Origin: an uncultured Muribaculaceae bacterium
GTDB taxonomy: Bacteria; Bacteroidota; Bacteroidia; Bacteroidales; Muribaculaceae
Direction: 5' to 3'
Length of the DNA: 64,000 nucleotides
Assembly (NCBI GenBank): GCA_910579605.1
Contig: CAJTUG010000001.1
Location: 38,148 to 102,147, forward strand
Part shown: positions 15,562-24,797 of the stretch, piece after piece
Numbering within the stretch: the first letter of the stretch is position 1
Layout: each line of letters starts with the position of its first letter
Position numbers and translations under genes: made by a program
Notes under the pieces: generated by a model
Told to the model about the DNA's origin: nothing
The model's database searches: none
The model's input: the letters and a program-made list of their open reading frames with translations, nothing else

Positions 15562-16768
15562 TCTTATCCGCGAAATAGCGCAGACATTGCGCAATAACCG
15601 GCTCAGGACTATCCTCACCGGTCTGGCTGTGGCATGGGGAATATTCATGCTGATAGTTTTGTTGGGGGCGTCTAAGGGTGTTATGCAGTCGTTTGAGCAT
15701 AATTCGTCGGAGATGGGCTCTAATAATTCAATGACAATTTTTGGCGGTAGGACGTCCAAGCCTTATAAAGGTTATAAAGAAGGCAGATGGATATCGTTGA
15801 AGAATTCAGATATAGATAAGATAGAACACGACAACCGTGAAATCGTGAGTAAAGTAATCTCGTATGCGTCGGAAAATACGAATATTTCTACGCCTCGCGA
15901 TTTTGTGAGCGAAGGTTTTGATGCGGTTTATCCCGATGCAATAAAGACAAATAATTTAGGTCAAATGAAATATGGCCGTTTTATTAATGATCGAGATATG
16001 GAGGAGCGTCGCAGGGTTATGGTGCTTGCCTCCACACATGCCCGCATGCTTTTCCCTACAGAAGAGGAGGCGGTAGGCGGTGTCGTTACTTCTATGGGTC
16101 TTGCTTGGACGGTTATCGGGGTTTATGAGCATCCTTGGCGCAGCGGTAATTATGTGCCGTATACAACCTATAAGGCTATTACGGGCAATACAGACGAGGC
16201 ATACAAACTTGATGTTACTGTAGAAGGCCTGAAGACAGAAGCCGACGGTATAGCTGCCGAAAATGCGATAAGGCAGACTCTTGCCCGCAGTCATGAGTTT
16301 GACCCCGAAGACCAGAACAGTCTTTGGGTGTGGAATAAGTTTGTGGATTATCTTACCACCCGTGCCGGTTTGGGCTATCTTGATTTGGCGGTTTGGGTTA
16401 TAGGTATTTTTACGTTGCTATCAGGAATAGTAGGTATAAGCAATATCATGTTTGTGAGTGTGCGCGAGCGTACCCATGAAATAGGTATCAGGCGAGCTAT
16501 AGGCGCAAAGCCACGTAATATTTTGACTCAGATATTGCTTGAGAGTGTGGTTATCACTACTATATTCGGCTATATAGGAGTTGTCTTTGGCACAGCGGTT
16601 TTGCAGCTTATAAGCGCGTTTGTTCCCGAGATGGCATATGTTGCGGTAGATTTAAATCTTGCGTTTAAGGTTACGGTGGCGTTGATAGTCGCCGGTTGCG
16701 TTGCCGGGCTTTTCCCTGCTTTGAAAGCTATAAAAGTTAAACCAGTAGAAGCTTTGCGCGACGAATAA
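15554..16768 (+). CDS. MacB-like ABC permease (first)
   Basis: A 404-residue permease of the FtsX/MacB type: one N-terminal membrane helix (RTILTGLAVAWGIFMLIVLLG), a large periplasmic MacB_PCD domain (about 50-270) and three C-terminal helices with the coupling segment NIMFVSVRERTHEIGIRRAIGAKP. It ends with the typical cytoplasmic tail KAIKVKPVEALRDE. The MacB ATPase domain is separate (previous gene). It is homologous to the next gene, from which it is 11 bp distant, so the pair probably forms a heterodimer. Confidence 0.92.
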   Translation: MFDLIREIAQTLRNNRLRTILTGLAVAWGIFMLIVLLGASKGVMQSFEHNSSEMGSNNSMTIFGGRTSKPYKGYKEGRWISLKNSDIDKIEHDNREIVSKVISYASENTNISTPRDFVSEGFDAVYPDAIKTNNLGQMKYGRFINDRDMEERRRVMVLASTHARMLFPTEEEAVGGVVTSMGLAWTVIGVYEHPWRSGNYVPYTTYKAITGNTDEAYKLDVTVEGLKTEADGIAAENAIRQTLARSHEFDPEDQNSLWVWNKFVDYLTTRAGLGYLDLAVWVIGIFTLLSGIVGISNIMFVSVRERTHEIGIRRAIGAKPRNILTQILLESVVITTIFGYIGVVFGTAVLQLISAFVPEMAYVAVDLNLAFKVTVALIVAGCVAGLFPALKAIKVKPVEALRDE

Positions 16769-16779
16769 AGAAAACGACA

Positions 16780-18027
16780 ATGAAATTAGCGATATTCGAC
16801 ATAGAAAATTGGCGCGAAATCGGGGCTACGCTTGCAAGGAACAAAACGAGGACATTTCTTACTGCCTTCGGAATTTTTTGGGGTACGGCCATGCTTGCGA
16901 TGCTTCTGGGGGGCGCTTCGGGTATGGAAGGTATAATGCGGCGTCAGTTTGCCGGTTTTGCCACAAACATGGGGGCTACGTTTTCCGGCACCCGTTCCCT
17001 TTCGTACAAGGGTTTTAACAAAGGTTCTTATTGGCAGTTGACCGAGCAGGATATAGCGCTTGTGCGTAGTAAAGCGCCGTATATTGAAAAGTCGTCGGAA
17101 ATTAACGGGAAAAGTGTGACAGCAACGTATGGCGATAAGACCAAGAGTTGCCAAGTTATAGGAGTTGAGGCGGAGTATTCCGAAATAGTCTCGCCTATAT
17201 TGACAGAGGGCCGGCTTTTGAATGAGACCGATGTTTTGCATAACCGTAAGGTTGCTGTCATTGGAAAGAATATGGCTACGGAATTGTTTGGGTCGGGGTC
17301 CCCATTGGGCAAATATGTTGGATTGGACGGTGTTTATTTCCTTGTTGTAGGTGTTGCGGCACAGCGAGGCGACATGTCGATTGCCGGTCGCATAGACGAT
17401 AGTTTTTTGCTCCCGTCTACCACAATGCGTCGTGCATACAATTTCGGCAATAAAGTGGGATTTTTTGTTTACACGGCTCCATCGGGTCATGGACCGAGTG
17501 AAAATGAGGCAGCAATCCGCAGGGCTATAAGCCACAATCATCCAATCCACCCCAACGACGAACGTGCTATCCAGTTTATGGATATATCTCAGAATTTTGC
17601 TATGGTAGACGGCCTTTTCCTTGGCTTGTCTATATTGGCACTGTTTGTGGGCGCCGGATCTCTTATGGCTGGAGTTATAGGCGTGGGTAATATAATGTGG
17701 ATTATAGTTAAAGAACGCACCCACGAGTTCGGGATAAGACGTGCGTTGGGGGCTAAACCGTTGGATATTACGGTTCAGGTTCTGTCGGAGAGCGTAGTGC
17801 TTACACTCATATCGGGAGTGGCGGGTGTGTGCTTTGCGACGATAGTGCTTGGAGTGGTAGACATGGTTTCTGCTGATCCGATCCACGGGACTGCAGGTTT
17901 CCAGATAAGTTTCGGGCTTGCCATGGGGATTGTATTTGCGTTTATCGTTCTCGGCACGGCAGCCGGTACATTGCCGGCAGTGAAGGCAATGAAAATCAAA
18001 CCTATAGAGGCGTTGCGCGACAAATAA
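16780..18027 (+). CDS. MacB-like ABC permease (second)
   Basis: A 415-residue homologue of the preceding permease with the same plan: N-terminal helix (TFLTAFGIFWGTAMLAMLLG), MacB_PCD periplasmic domain, then three helices with NIMWIIVKERTHEFGIRRALGAKP and tail KAMKIKPIEALRDK. The near-identical coupling and tail segments point to an old duplication. The two would contribute one half each to the transporter. The adaptor gene follows after 45 bp. Confidence 0.92.
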   Translation: MKLAIFDIENWREIGATLARNKTRTFLTAFGIFWGTAMLAMLLGGASGMEGIMRRQFAGFATNMGATFSGTRSLSYKGFNKGSYWQLTEQDIALVRSKAPYIEKSSEINGKSVTATYGDKTKSCQVIGVEAEYSEIVSPILTEGRLLNETDVLHNRKVAVIGKNMATELFGSGSPLGKYVGLDGVYFLVVGVAAQRGDMSIAGRIDDSFLLPSTTMRRAYNFGNKVGFFVYTAPSGHGPSENEAAIRRAISHNHPIHPNDERAIQFMDISQNFAMVDGLFLGLSILALFVGAGSLMAGVIGVGNIMWIIVKERTHEFGIRRALGAKPLDITVQVLSESVVLTLISGVAGVCFATIVLGVVDMVSADPIHGTAGFQISFGLAMGIVFAFIVLGTAAGTLPAVKAMKIKPIEALRDK

Positions 18028-18072
18028 GAATATAAGAAATAATTTAATCTGTAAAATCAATATCATCGCAAT

Positions 18073-19164
18073 ATGAAAAAGTTTTTCCGTATCCTCATGT
18101 GGGTAGTTATATCTGCAATATTTGTGGGGACATTCGTTTATCTTTATCTCAATTCGAAAACACCCGAAGAAGTCTATGGCAAGGTGATTCCGGAACGTGC
18201 CGATATTCAGCGTACCACGGTTTTGACGGGTAAGATAGAGCCTCGCGACGAGATAGAAATCAAACCTCAGATATCGGGTATCGTGAGCGAAATCAATGTT
18301 GAGCCAGGCGATAAGGTCCAGGCCGGAGATGTGATAGCTAAAATCAAGGTAATACCAGAGGCCTCACAGCTTTCGTCGGCGCAAAGCAGAGTCAATAATG
18401 CCAAAATAGACCTTTCCGATTGCCAGATAAAATATGACCGGGCAAAAGCTCTTTACGAGAAGAAAGTAATTTCGCGTGAGGAGTATGAGACCGCAGAGAA
18501 AAACTTAAATAAGGCTGCAGAAGAGGTTCAGGCAGCCGATGATGCCTATACGATCGTTCGCGAGGGGGTGTCGAAATACAATGCCAAGGAGAGCAACACT
18601 TTGGTTAGGGCTACTATCACAGGTTTAGTGCTTGATGTGCCGGTGAAGGTCGGTTCTTCAGTGATCCAGGCTAACACGATGAATGATGGTACTACCATTG
18701 CTACTATTGCCGATATGACAAATCTTATTTTCAAGGGTAATGTGGATGAGACCGAGGTCGGTTCGCTCAAGGTTGGTATGCCGATGAGTATTTCCATCGG
18801 TGCAATGCCCGAAAAAAATCCTACGGCAGTTGTAGAGTATATAGCTCCTAAGGGAACGGATACCAATGGGGCAAATTCGTTTGAAATCAAGGCGGAATTG
18901 AGCCTTGACGATACAGAGGGTTTGCGTGCCGGTTACAGTGCCAATGCTACTGTTACTCTTGAGAAAGCCGGCAATGTGATGTCGTTGCCTGAGTCTGTGA
19001 TTGAATTTGCCGGCGATAGCACGTTTGTGTATGTTATGACAGATTCTTTGCCCAAGGCTATTTATAAGAGAGTGCCGGTTGTAACGGGCTTGAGCGACGG
19101 GATAAAGATAGAAATCAAGGAGGGCATAGATTCGACTGCTACTGTCCGTGGCTCTAAAATGTGA
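18073..19164 (+). CDS. MacA-like periplasmic adaptor (membrane fusion protein)
   Basis: A 363-residue adaptor linking the inner-membrane transporter with the outer-membrane channel. N-terminal membrane anchor (about 8-27). Lipoyl/biotinyl halves flank a helical hairpin: IEIKPQISGIVSEINVEPGD (first half), the coiled hairpin about 100-165 (SAQSRVNNAKIDLSDCQ... AEKNLNKAAEEVQAADD), then TITGLVLDVPVKVGSSV (second half). Beta-barrel and membrane-proximal domains follow. It lies 6 bp upstream of the TolC-like gene. Confidence 0.92.
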   Translation: MKKFFRILMWVVISAIFVGTFVYLYLNSKTPEEVYGKVIPERADIQRTTVLTGKIEPRDEIEIKPQISGIVSEINVEPGDKVQAGDVIAKIKVIPEASQLSSAQSRVNNAKIDLSDCQIKYDRAKALYEKKVISREEYETAEKNLNKAAEEVQAADDAYTIVREGVSKYNAKESNTLVRATITGLVLDVPVKVGSSVIQANTMNDGTTIATIADMTNLIFKGNVDETEVGSLKVGMPMSISIGAMPEKNPTAVVEYIAPKGTDTNGANSFEIKAELSLDDTEGLRAGYSANATVTLEKAGNVMSLPESVIEFAGDSTFVYVMTDSLPKAIYKRVPVVTGLSDGIKIEIKEGIDSTATVRGSKM

Positions 19165-19170
19165 TTTGTC

Positions 19171-20457
19171 ATGAGGTTATCTGCTATAATATTTGCCATG
19201 GCCACTGGTATTGTGGCTTCGGCTCAGACATGGACGCTTGATAGCTGTATAAACTATGCTGTAGAGCATAATATCAACGTTAGAAACAGTGAGTTGCAAA
19301 GCGAGAGCGGACGCTTGAGTGTTGTTCAGGCAAAAGACCGTTTTCTGCCGAACCTGTCGGGCTATGCGTCGCAGAGTTTTAATTTCGGGCGCGGATTGAC
19401 AGCCAATAATACTTATGCCAACCGCAATACGAGTTCGTTTTCTGTTGGCGCACAGTTGCAGTTGCCTCTTTTCCAAGGCCTTTCGGCCATACGCAATTTG
19501 GATTATGCCAAAGCTAATCTCAGGGCTTTGGTAGAGCAGACGGAGGCGACTAAAGACGATGTTGCGCTCAATGTTACTTCGCAATATCTCCAGGCTCTTT
19601 ATGCTGCGGAAATGGTGGGGGTGGCAGAAGAGAATCTTTCTATTTCTAAAAACGAGTTAGCCCGTACCCGGGAATTGCTTGAGGGCGGAAAGGTTCCGGA
19701 GCTGGATCTTTATCAAGTAGAGGCACAGGTTGCTCAAGACGAACTCACTCTTGTTAATGCCAGGAACGATAGCAGTATAGCATTGCTTGATCTTGCTCAG
19801 ATGCTGAATCTCCCATCATACGAAGGATTTGCCATATCTCCATTGGTTGAGGAAAAACTTACTTTGGTGCCTGCCGACGAAGTTTTTGCCAATGCTTTGG
19901 CTCGGAATCATTCTATGAAGGCTTATGAACTACAAGTAGTCGCAGCCGAAAAGAATGTGTCGGTAGCCAAGGCCGGTTATATACCTCAATTGAGCTTTAA
20001 TGCCGGCATAGGGACAAACTACTACAAGACCAGCGGTTACGATAATGAATCGTTTGGAGGGCAGATGCGTCATAATTTTTCTAAGAGCATAGGTTTTTCG
20101 TTGCAAGTGCCGCTGTTTGACGCGTTTTCAACGCGCAACAATGTTAAGCGAGCACGAATCAATGCGCTTACAGCGCAATTACAGCTTGATGATACCCGGA
20201 TGAAGCTATATAAGGCTATTACACAGGCGCATGCTCAGGCTATAGCGGCAATGAAGAAATATGATGCGTCTCAGGTGAGTGTTTCTTCTACGATGAAAGC
20301 ACTTGAAGCCATGCAGATAAAGTATTCCAATGGCCGTGCCAATGCCACAGAGTTGCAAAAAGCACAGTCGGATTATACCAAGTCTTTGGCTGAGACGGTT
20401 CAGGCCAAGTATGAAGCAGATTTGAGAATCCGTATCGTGAATTTCTATAATAAATAG
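19171..20457 (+). CDS. TolC-family outer-membrane channel
   Basis: A 428-residue TolC-like protein with a signal peptide (about 1-18, ending ASAQ). It shows the two repeated halves of the family, each with long coiled helices (RNSELQSESGRLSVVQAKDR; AEMVGVAEENLSISKNELARTRELLEGG) and a beta hairpin region (LSGYASQSFNFGRGLT; LSFNAGIGTNYYKT). The final helix EADLRIRIVNFYNK is typical. It completes the three-part efflux system. A hairpin with T-run follows at 20491. Confidence 0.92.
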   Translation: MRLSAIIFAMATGIVASAQTWTLDSCINYAVEHNINVRNSELQSESGRLSVVQAKDRFLPNLSGYASQSFNFGRGLTANNTYANRNTSSFSVGAQLQLPLFQGLSAIRNLDYAKANLRALVEQTEATKDDVALNVTSQYLQALYAAEMVGVAEENLSISKNELARTRELLEGGKVPELDLYQVEAQVAQDELTLVNARNDSSIALLDLAQMLNLPSYEGFAISPLVEEKLTLVPADEVFANALARNHSMKAYELQVVAAEKNVSVAKAGYIPQLSFNAGIGTNYYKTSGYDNESFGGQMRHNFSKSIGFSLQVPLFDAFSTRNNVKRARINALTAQLQLDDTRMKLYKAITQAHAQAIAAMKKYDASQVSVSSTMKALEAMQIKYSNGRANATELQKAQSDYTKSLAETVQAKYEADLRIRIVNFYNK

Positions 20458-20459
20458 TC

Positions 20460-20490
20460 TTGGCTTTTTTAGGCCTTATTTGTATCTTTG
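20460..20490 (+). promoter_or_regulatory. Promoter of recO
   Basis: TTGG (20460-20463), 19-bp spacer, TATCTTTG (20483-20490): a near-consensus Bacteroides promoter. The expected transcription start falls inside the hairpin 20491-20522. Confidence 0.65.
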
Positions 20491-20530
20491 CAGTGGACAA
20501 GTCGAAAAAGGCTTGCCCACTGTTTGGTTT
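20491..20530 (+). terminator. Hairpin with T-run between tolC-like gene and recO
   Basis: Stem CAGTGG-A-CAAG pairing with CTTG-C-CCACTG (20491-20501 with 20512-20522), one internal mismatch, followed by TTTGGTTTTTT. It is likely the terminator of the efflux operon, but it also covers the start of the recO transcript. Confidence 0.6.
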
Positions 20531-20535
20531 TTTAG

Positions 20536-21261
20536 ATGTTTACTCCTGTACATTGTATAGCTCTGCGCACCGTTAAGGTTTCGGACGACCGCTCGCTTTT
20601 GTCGGTATGGACACGCGAGATTGGCCGAGCAACCTTTTCTATGCCATCGGGGTCGGGGCGCGAGGCGAAGCGGCGCAAAGCATTGACCAGTCCGTTGGCA
20701 ATTTTTGAAGGGGTGGTAGACATAAAGCCGGGCAAAGAGATACTGTCGGTGAAAGATTTTAAGGTTATGAGCGGCACTTTGGCATATGAAAGTTCTCCCG
20801 TAAAAGGCCTTATATCTATGTTCCTCGCCGAAGTCCTTGATTTGTTGCTGCGGCGTCAGGAAGCCGACGAGATTTTATCGGACTATCTTTTTAATTCTTT
20901 GCAGATTTTTTCGGATCTTGAAGACCCAATAGGAATAGCAAATTTCCATTTAGTGTTTTTATATGGTCTATGCCGTCTTGGCGGAGTGGAGCCTGATTTG
21001 AGCAGCTATAGTGAAAGGGCTATTTTTGATATGCGCGAAGGACGCTACCGCGCCACGCAGCCACTTCACGACAGTTATCTTGCCGGGAATACGGCGTTTG
21101 GTCCTAAGCTGTTGTCGCGTATGAATTACAGGAATATGCATAAGGTATTGCTCAGCCGCTCAGACCGCGTTGCAATGCTCAATAAAATTATAGAGTATAT
21201 AGGTATCCATTTTGTGCCGTTGACTTCGCTCAAGAGTCTTGACGTGCTCAAAACAATTTGA
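20536..21261 (+). CDS. recO: DNA repair protein RecO
   Basis: Recombination mediator that helps load RecA on gapped DNA with RecF and RecR. 241 residues. The N-terminal OB-fold is visible (IALRTVKVSDDRSLLSVWTREIGRATFSMPSG), followed by the helical RecO_C part (ISMFLAEVLDLLLRRQEADEILSDYLFNSL... FHLVFLYGLCRLGG). The Cys zinc ligands seen in some RecO proteins are not present. It has its own promoter, and the acyltransferase follows after 34 bp. Confidence 0.9.
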   Translation: MFTPVHCIALRTVKVSDDRSLLSVWTREIGRATFSMPSGSGREAKRRKALTSPLAIFEGVVDIKPGKEILSVKDFKVMSGTLAYESSPVKGLISMFLAEVLDLLLRRQEADEILSDYLFNSLQIFSDLEDPIGIANFHLVFLYGLCRLGGVEPDLSSYSERAIFDMREGRYRATQPLHDSYLAGNTAFGPKLLSRMNYRNMHKVLLSRSDRVAMLNKIIEYIGIHFVPLTSLKSLDVLKTI

Positions 21262-21295
21262 ATTCATATTATAAGTTTGAAAATTTGTCTCTTTT

Positions 21296-22471
21296 ATGCA
21301 AAAAGCAGTTGTTGCAAAACCGCGATTTGAAATATTAGATGGCTTGCGAGGGGTCGCGGCCTTGATTGTTGTGGTTTTCCATGTTTTTGAGATCCATAGC
21401 GGAGGACCGTCTCTGCAAATCATCAACCATGGTTATCTTGCGGTCGATTTTTTCTTTGCCCTTTCGGGCTTTGTTCTCGGATATGCCTACGACGACCGGT
21501 GGGGACGAGGCCTTACAACCATGGGATTTATATTGAGGCGTCTTATACGGTTGCAGCCAATGGTTTTCATGGGTGCTACATTGGGGATGCTTACATTTTA
21601 TTTCGGTCTTGCCGACATATCTAATACAACAGTGGGCACTTTGTTGTTGGTGTGGCTTATGAGTTGTTTTCTCATTCCTGTTACTGAGCATCTTGATGTG
21701 AGAGGGTGGGGCGAGGGATATGCTTTGGACGGTCCCATGTGGACATTGGCTTTTGAGTATATAGCCAATTTGCTTTATGCCTTGTTTATCCGCCGCTTCC
21801 CTGTGTGGCTTTTGGCCTGTTTTGTAGTTGCAGCGGCAATGCTGTCGGTGGATGTGGCTCTTAATGTGGATGTTTTCGGTTTGCTTTCAGAAAGGAAAAA
21901 TGAGATATATACCATGATAGGTGGTTGGTCTTTAGCACCAACGCAGCTATATGTGGGTTTTGTGCGGCTGTTATATCCGTTCTTTGCCGGGTTGCTTGTG
22001 TATAGGTTGGGTTTACGCATAAAGGTTAGGCAACCGTTCTTATGGTCGGCGTTGTTGCTGGCAATAGTATTGTTCATGCCTCGGGTAGGTCTTGGCGCAG
22101 ACGGTTGGGGCAACGGTTTATATGAGGCGTTTTGTGTTTTGGCGATATTCCCTGTCATTCTGATGATAGGTGCCGGAACTATAGTTTATGGAGCAATACA
22201 GGAGCGGTTGTGCCGTTTTTTGGGGAGATTGTCGTATCCTCTATATATCACGCATTACCCACTGATCTACATACTTTTTGAGTGGACCTATGAGCATAGG
22301 GATTTCCCTTTGTCGGTTCACATTTTCAACGGAGTTGCTGTTGTGCTTGCATCTGTAGGGATAGCGTATGCGATTGAACGGCTTTACGATACCCCTGTCC
22401 GCAGTCGTCTTAGCGGTCTTTTGAGGAGAAATAGCTCTGAAAGAGACAAGGTCGCTGATAAAAAAAGCTGA
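21296..22471 (+). CDS. Acyltransferase family 3 membrane protein
   Basis: A 391-residue integral membrane protein of the Acyltransferase_3 family, which transfers acetyl or other acyl groups to sugars or cell-wall components. The N-terminal motif EILDGLRGVAALIVVVFHVFEIH holds the conserved His29; the next motif GYLAVDFFFALSGFVLGYAY is also intact. About ten membrane helices are visible, ending with SYPLYITHYPLIYILFEW. The tail is basic and cytosolic. The acceptor cannot be told from sequence. Confidence 0.9.
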   Translation: MQKAVVAKPRFEILDGLRGVAALIVVVFHVFEIHSGGPSLQIINHGYLAVDFFFALSGFVLGYAYDDRWGRGLTTMGFILRRLIRLQPMVFMGATLGMLTFYFGLADISNTTVGTLLLVWLMSCFLIPVTEHLDVRGWGEGYALDGPMWTLAFEYIANLLYALFIRRFPVWLLACFVVAAAMLSVDVALNVDVFGLLSERKNEIYTMIGGWSLAPTQLYVGFVRLLYPFFAGLLVYRLGLRIKVRQPFLWSALLLAIVLFMPRVGLGADGWGNGLYEAFCVLAIFPVILMIGAGTIVYGAIQERLCRFLGRLSYPLYITHYPLIYILFEWTYEHRDFPLSVHIFNGVAVVLASVGIAYAIERLYDTPVRSRLSGLLRRNSSERDKVADKKS

Positions 22472-22485
22472 GAAATAGTGATTTA

Positions 22486-22517
22486 TTTGGCTATGTGGAA
22501 AAAAAAGTGTATTTTTG
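22486..22517 (+). promoter_or_regulatory. Promoter of rplU-rpmA
   Basis: TTTG (22486-22489), 20-bp spacer, TATTTTTG (22510-22517): full consensus match. It leaves a leader of about 90 bases before rplU in which I see no strong structure. Confidence 0.7.
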
Positions 22518-22609
22518 CATGCTGATTTTCCGCAATAGGCACGGACAAGCAAGCGGTTATTGATATAACGCGCTTCGCCTCAGCGGGTTAACCATATCAT
22601 TAAAACTAA

Positions 22610-22930
22610 ATGTACGTAATCGTAGAAATCCAGGGACAGCAGTTCAAGGCCGAAAAAGGTCGGTTCTTGTATGTACACTACCTTGGTGAGAAAGTAGAAG
22701 AAGGCTCGACAGTTGAATTCGACCGTGTTCTTCTTGCCGACAACGACGGCGAAGTAAAAGTAGGCGCACCTACAGTTGAAGGCGCAAAAGTAGTATGCGA
22801 GGTAGAGAAATCACTCGTTAAAGGCGACAAAGTAATCGTATTCAAGAAAAAACGTCGCAAAGGCTATCGTCGTAAAAACGGTCACCGTCAATATTTCACC
22901 AAAGTTGTCATCAAAGACATCCTTGCTTAA
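22610..22930 (+). CDS. rplU: 50S ribosomal protein L21
   Basis: 106 residues, normal length. [20 protein letters not shown] at the start and the basic C-terminal [26 protein letters not shown] are diagnostic. Binds 23S rRNA in the large subunit. Followed by rpmA after 45 bp, the standard pair. Confidence 0.98.
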   Translation: MYVIVEIQGQQFKAEKGRFLYVHYLGEKVEEGSTVEFDRVLLADNDGEVKVGAPTVEGAKVVCEVEKSLVKGDKVIVFKKKRRKGYRRKNGHRQYFTKVVIKDILA

Positions 22931-22975
22931 CTGTTTCACCCCTAATTCGCTCACTGCGTAAATCCATTAACAATC

Positions 22976-23239
22976 ATGGCACATAAAAAAGGCGTCGGTA
23001 GTTCGAAGAACGGCCGTGAGTCAGAAAGCAAACGACTCGGCGTTAAGATTTTTGGCGGACAGTTCGCCAAAGCCGGCAATATCCTCAAACGTCAACGTGG
23101 TACCGTTCACCACCCAGGCTTGAACGTAGGCATCGGCAAAGACCACACATTGTATGCACTTGTAAGCGGTACAGTGGAATTTACCGAAGGTCGTAACGGC
23201 CGCAGATTTATCAACGTTAAGCCCGTAGGCGAGGCATAA
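22976..23239 (+). CDS. rpmA: 50S ribosomal protein L27
   Basis: 87 residues. [20 protein letters not shown] and [21 protein letters not shown] are diagnostic. The N-terminus begins MAHKKG with no cleavable Firmicutes-type extension, so its flexible tail reaches the peptidyl-transferase centre directly. Ends before a terminator at 23272. Confidence 0.98.
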   Translation: MAHKKGVGSSKNGRESESKRLGVKIFGGQFAKAGNILKRQRGTVHHPGLNVGIGKDHTLYALVSGTVEFTEGRNGRRFINVKPVGEA

Positions 23240-23271
23240 AACGTTAAAATTCCAACACTATCTACCGACAT

Positions 23272-23317
23272 CCGGCACGGTGCTTGCATATTGCGCCATG
23301 CCGGTTGTTGTTTTTTT
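23272..23317 (+). terminator. Terminator of rplU-rpmA
   Basis: Stem of 12 bp with two mismatches (23272-23283 with 23293-23304) followed by TTGTTGTTTTTTT. This rules out the longer frame of the next gene that would begin at 23284. Confidence 0.75.
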
Positions 23318-23334
23318 CGTCTCTTTCTCTTCTT

Positions 23335-23934
23335 ATGCAGTCGCCCCTTATGAACCCTTTTAGTGGAAACGAAAAACTTGTGGTTCTATCGTGCCCAAGA
23401 TGCGGCAGGGTAAACAGCCAGCCGTTAGACCCAAAGTCTTGTTTGGAATTGCCTTATGCCAAAGCCGCTGCGTATTCTGTGTTTACCATGGATTATAAAG
23501 GTGCATATCCGCGAGTTGGCAAGAAGAAGCGCGTTGTTTTGAAATACCCGTTTTGCTGTCGGGTCGGCGATACATTTAATATAGTCTATCGCGAGGACAG
23601 ATTTGAGGGCGATGACCGTTATTTTGCCACGTTCCGTCTTTTAGGGATACTTGGAGAAGGTGAAAGCAGAGTGAAAGCGGTGGTTAGGCTTGAAGGTTTG
23701 ACCGATTGCCTTTCTATAAATCCTGAGACTGCGCATCTTGCAGACTTGCCCGGAGGGTTGTCTGATTTTTCGGGAATATATAAAAATACCGAGTCATTAG
23801 GTGGAGGCGATATAATAACCGACAGGTATTATTTTGTTGGAGAAGACAAGAAAAGGCATCTCATATGCGTGACATATATAGACTTTGAGAGGGCGTATAC
23901 GTTATATGGGAATTATGTAGAAAACGAGAAATAG
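23335..23934 (+). CDS. Uncharacterised protein with N-terminal Cys motif
   Basis: 199 residues from ATG 23335 (MQSPLMNPFSGNEK); ATG 23350 is also possible. I do not recognise the family. An N-terminal CPRCGR with a further Cys about 13 residues on (QPLDPKSC), and an FCC in the middle, suggest a small zinc-binding element. There is no signal peptide or membrane helix from this start. The remainder looks beta-rich. It has no obvious partner: rpmA ends before a terminator upstream, and the nuclease starts 12 bp downstream, so it may share a transcript with it. Confidence 0.6.
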   Translation: MQSPLMNPFSGNEKLVVLSCPRCGRVNSQPLDPKSCLELPYAKAAAYSVFTMDYKGAYPRVGKKKRVVLKYPFCCRVGDTFNIVYREDRFEGDDRYFATFRLLGILGEGESRVKAVVRLEGLTDCLSINPETAHLADLPGGLSDFSGIYKNTESLGGGDIITDRYYFVGEDKKRHLICVTYIDFERAYTLYGNYVENEK

Positions 23935-23946
23935 TAAAAATAAAAA

Positions 23947-24747
23947 ATGAAGAGGTTTTATTCTTTTATTACGGCTGTTACGTTGTGTTTGAGTGCATTT
24001 GCGTGGAGTCAAAAAGGTCACGATGCTACGGCATATATCGCTGAATGCCATTTCACGGAGGCCACTGCCGATTCCGTTTCGTCGTTATTGGACGGTAAAT
24101 CTCCTGTATATTGGGCAAATTGGCTTGATAATGCGAGCCATACCCCTCAGTATTATTATACCAAGACTTGGCATTACCGTAATATTGATACACATGAAAA
24201 CTACGATAATGCAAAGCGTAACCCCAAGGGCGATGTGATAAGTGCAGCCAGAGAGCAGATTGCGATACTTGCCGACAGCATATCGAGCAGGAGCCAGAAG
24301 CAATTGGCTCTCAAGATTCTTATCCATATAGTAGGCGACATGCACCAGCCCATGCATATGGGCCGCTATAAAGATCTTGGCGGCAATAAGGTGAAGCTCC
24401 GTTTCTTTGACCGTGATACCAATTTGCATTCTATATGGGACGGATCTATAATGAATTCCGGCCACAGTTGGTCTTATACAGAGTGGCAGCAGCAATTAGA
24501 TCGGCTTAGCGCTGAAGAGGAGGCTGCGGAAACTGCCGGAAATCTGGATGACTGGGGACGGCAGACCTACGATATAGCATGCCGGGTATACGACCATATG
24601 CCGGCAGGGACTAAGGTGAGCTACAACGAGATAGCTTCGTGGACGCCGGTTATAGAACAGCAGATTTTGCGTGGCGGTCTGCGCTTGGCAAAGGTTCTCA
24701 ATGCTATTTTTGACCCGTCAAGCGAGGATGATGTGACGCAGTTTTGA
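23947..24747 (+). CDS. S1/P1-type nuclease, secreted
   Basis: Zinc-dependent nuclease that cuts single-stranded DNA and RNA outside the cytoplasm. 266 residues with a signal peptide whose cleavage after Ala19 would expose Trp20, the N-terminal zinc ligand of the family. All nine ligands are visible at family spacing: Trp20, His25, Asp61, His76, His127, Asp131, His137, His161 and Asp165 (GDMHQPMHMGR and LHSIWD blocks). An active periplasmic or secreted enzyme is expected, for nucleic-acid scavenging. A terminator follows. Confidence 0.93.
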   Translation: MKRFYSFITAVTLCLSAFAWSQKGHDATAYIAECHFTEATADSVSSLLDGKSPVYWANWLDNASHTPQYYYTKTWHYRNIDTHENYDNAKRNPKGDVISAAREQIAILADSISSRSQKQLALKILIHIVGDMHQPMHMGRYKDLGGNKVKLRFFDRDTNLHSIWDGSIMNSGHSWSYTEWQQQLDRLSAEEEAAETAGNLDDWGRQTYDIACRVYDHMPAGTKVSYNEIASWTPVIEQQILRGGLRLAKVLNAIFDPSSEDDVTQF

Positions 24748-24772
24748 GAAAATTTGTTAAAATAACAGAAAC

Positions 24773-24794
24773 AAGCCGCATTTTGCGGCTTTTT
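24773..24794 (+). terminator. Terminator after the nuclease gene
   Basis: AAGCCGC / GCGGCTT stem (24773-24779 with 24785-24791) with a 5-base loop and a following T-run. Confidence 0.75.
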
Positions 24795-24797
24795 CCG

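Noticed and set aside
16786..18066. Long open frame of over 400 codons on the minus strand across the second permease gene
   Set aside because: Antisense shadow: no signal or family pattern, and the plus-strand permease is well supported.
22518..22609. Possible structured leader (L21-type) before rplU
   Set aside because: Only short pairings of 4-5 bp are visible by eye; not enough to call an RNA element.
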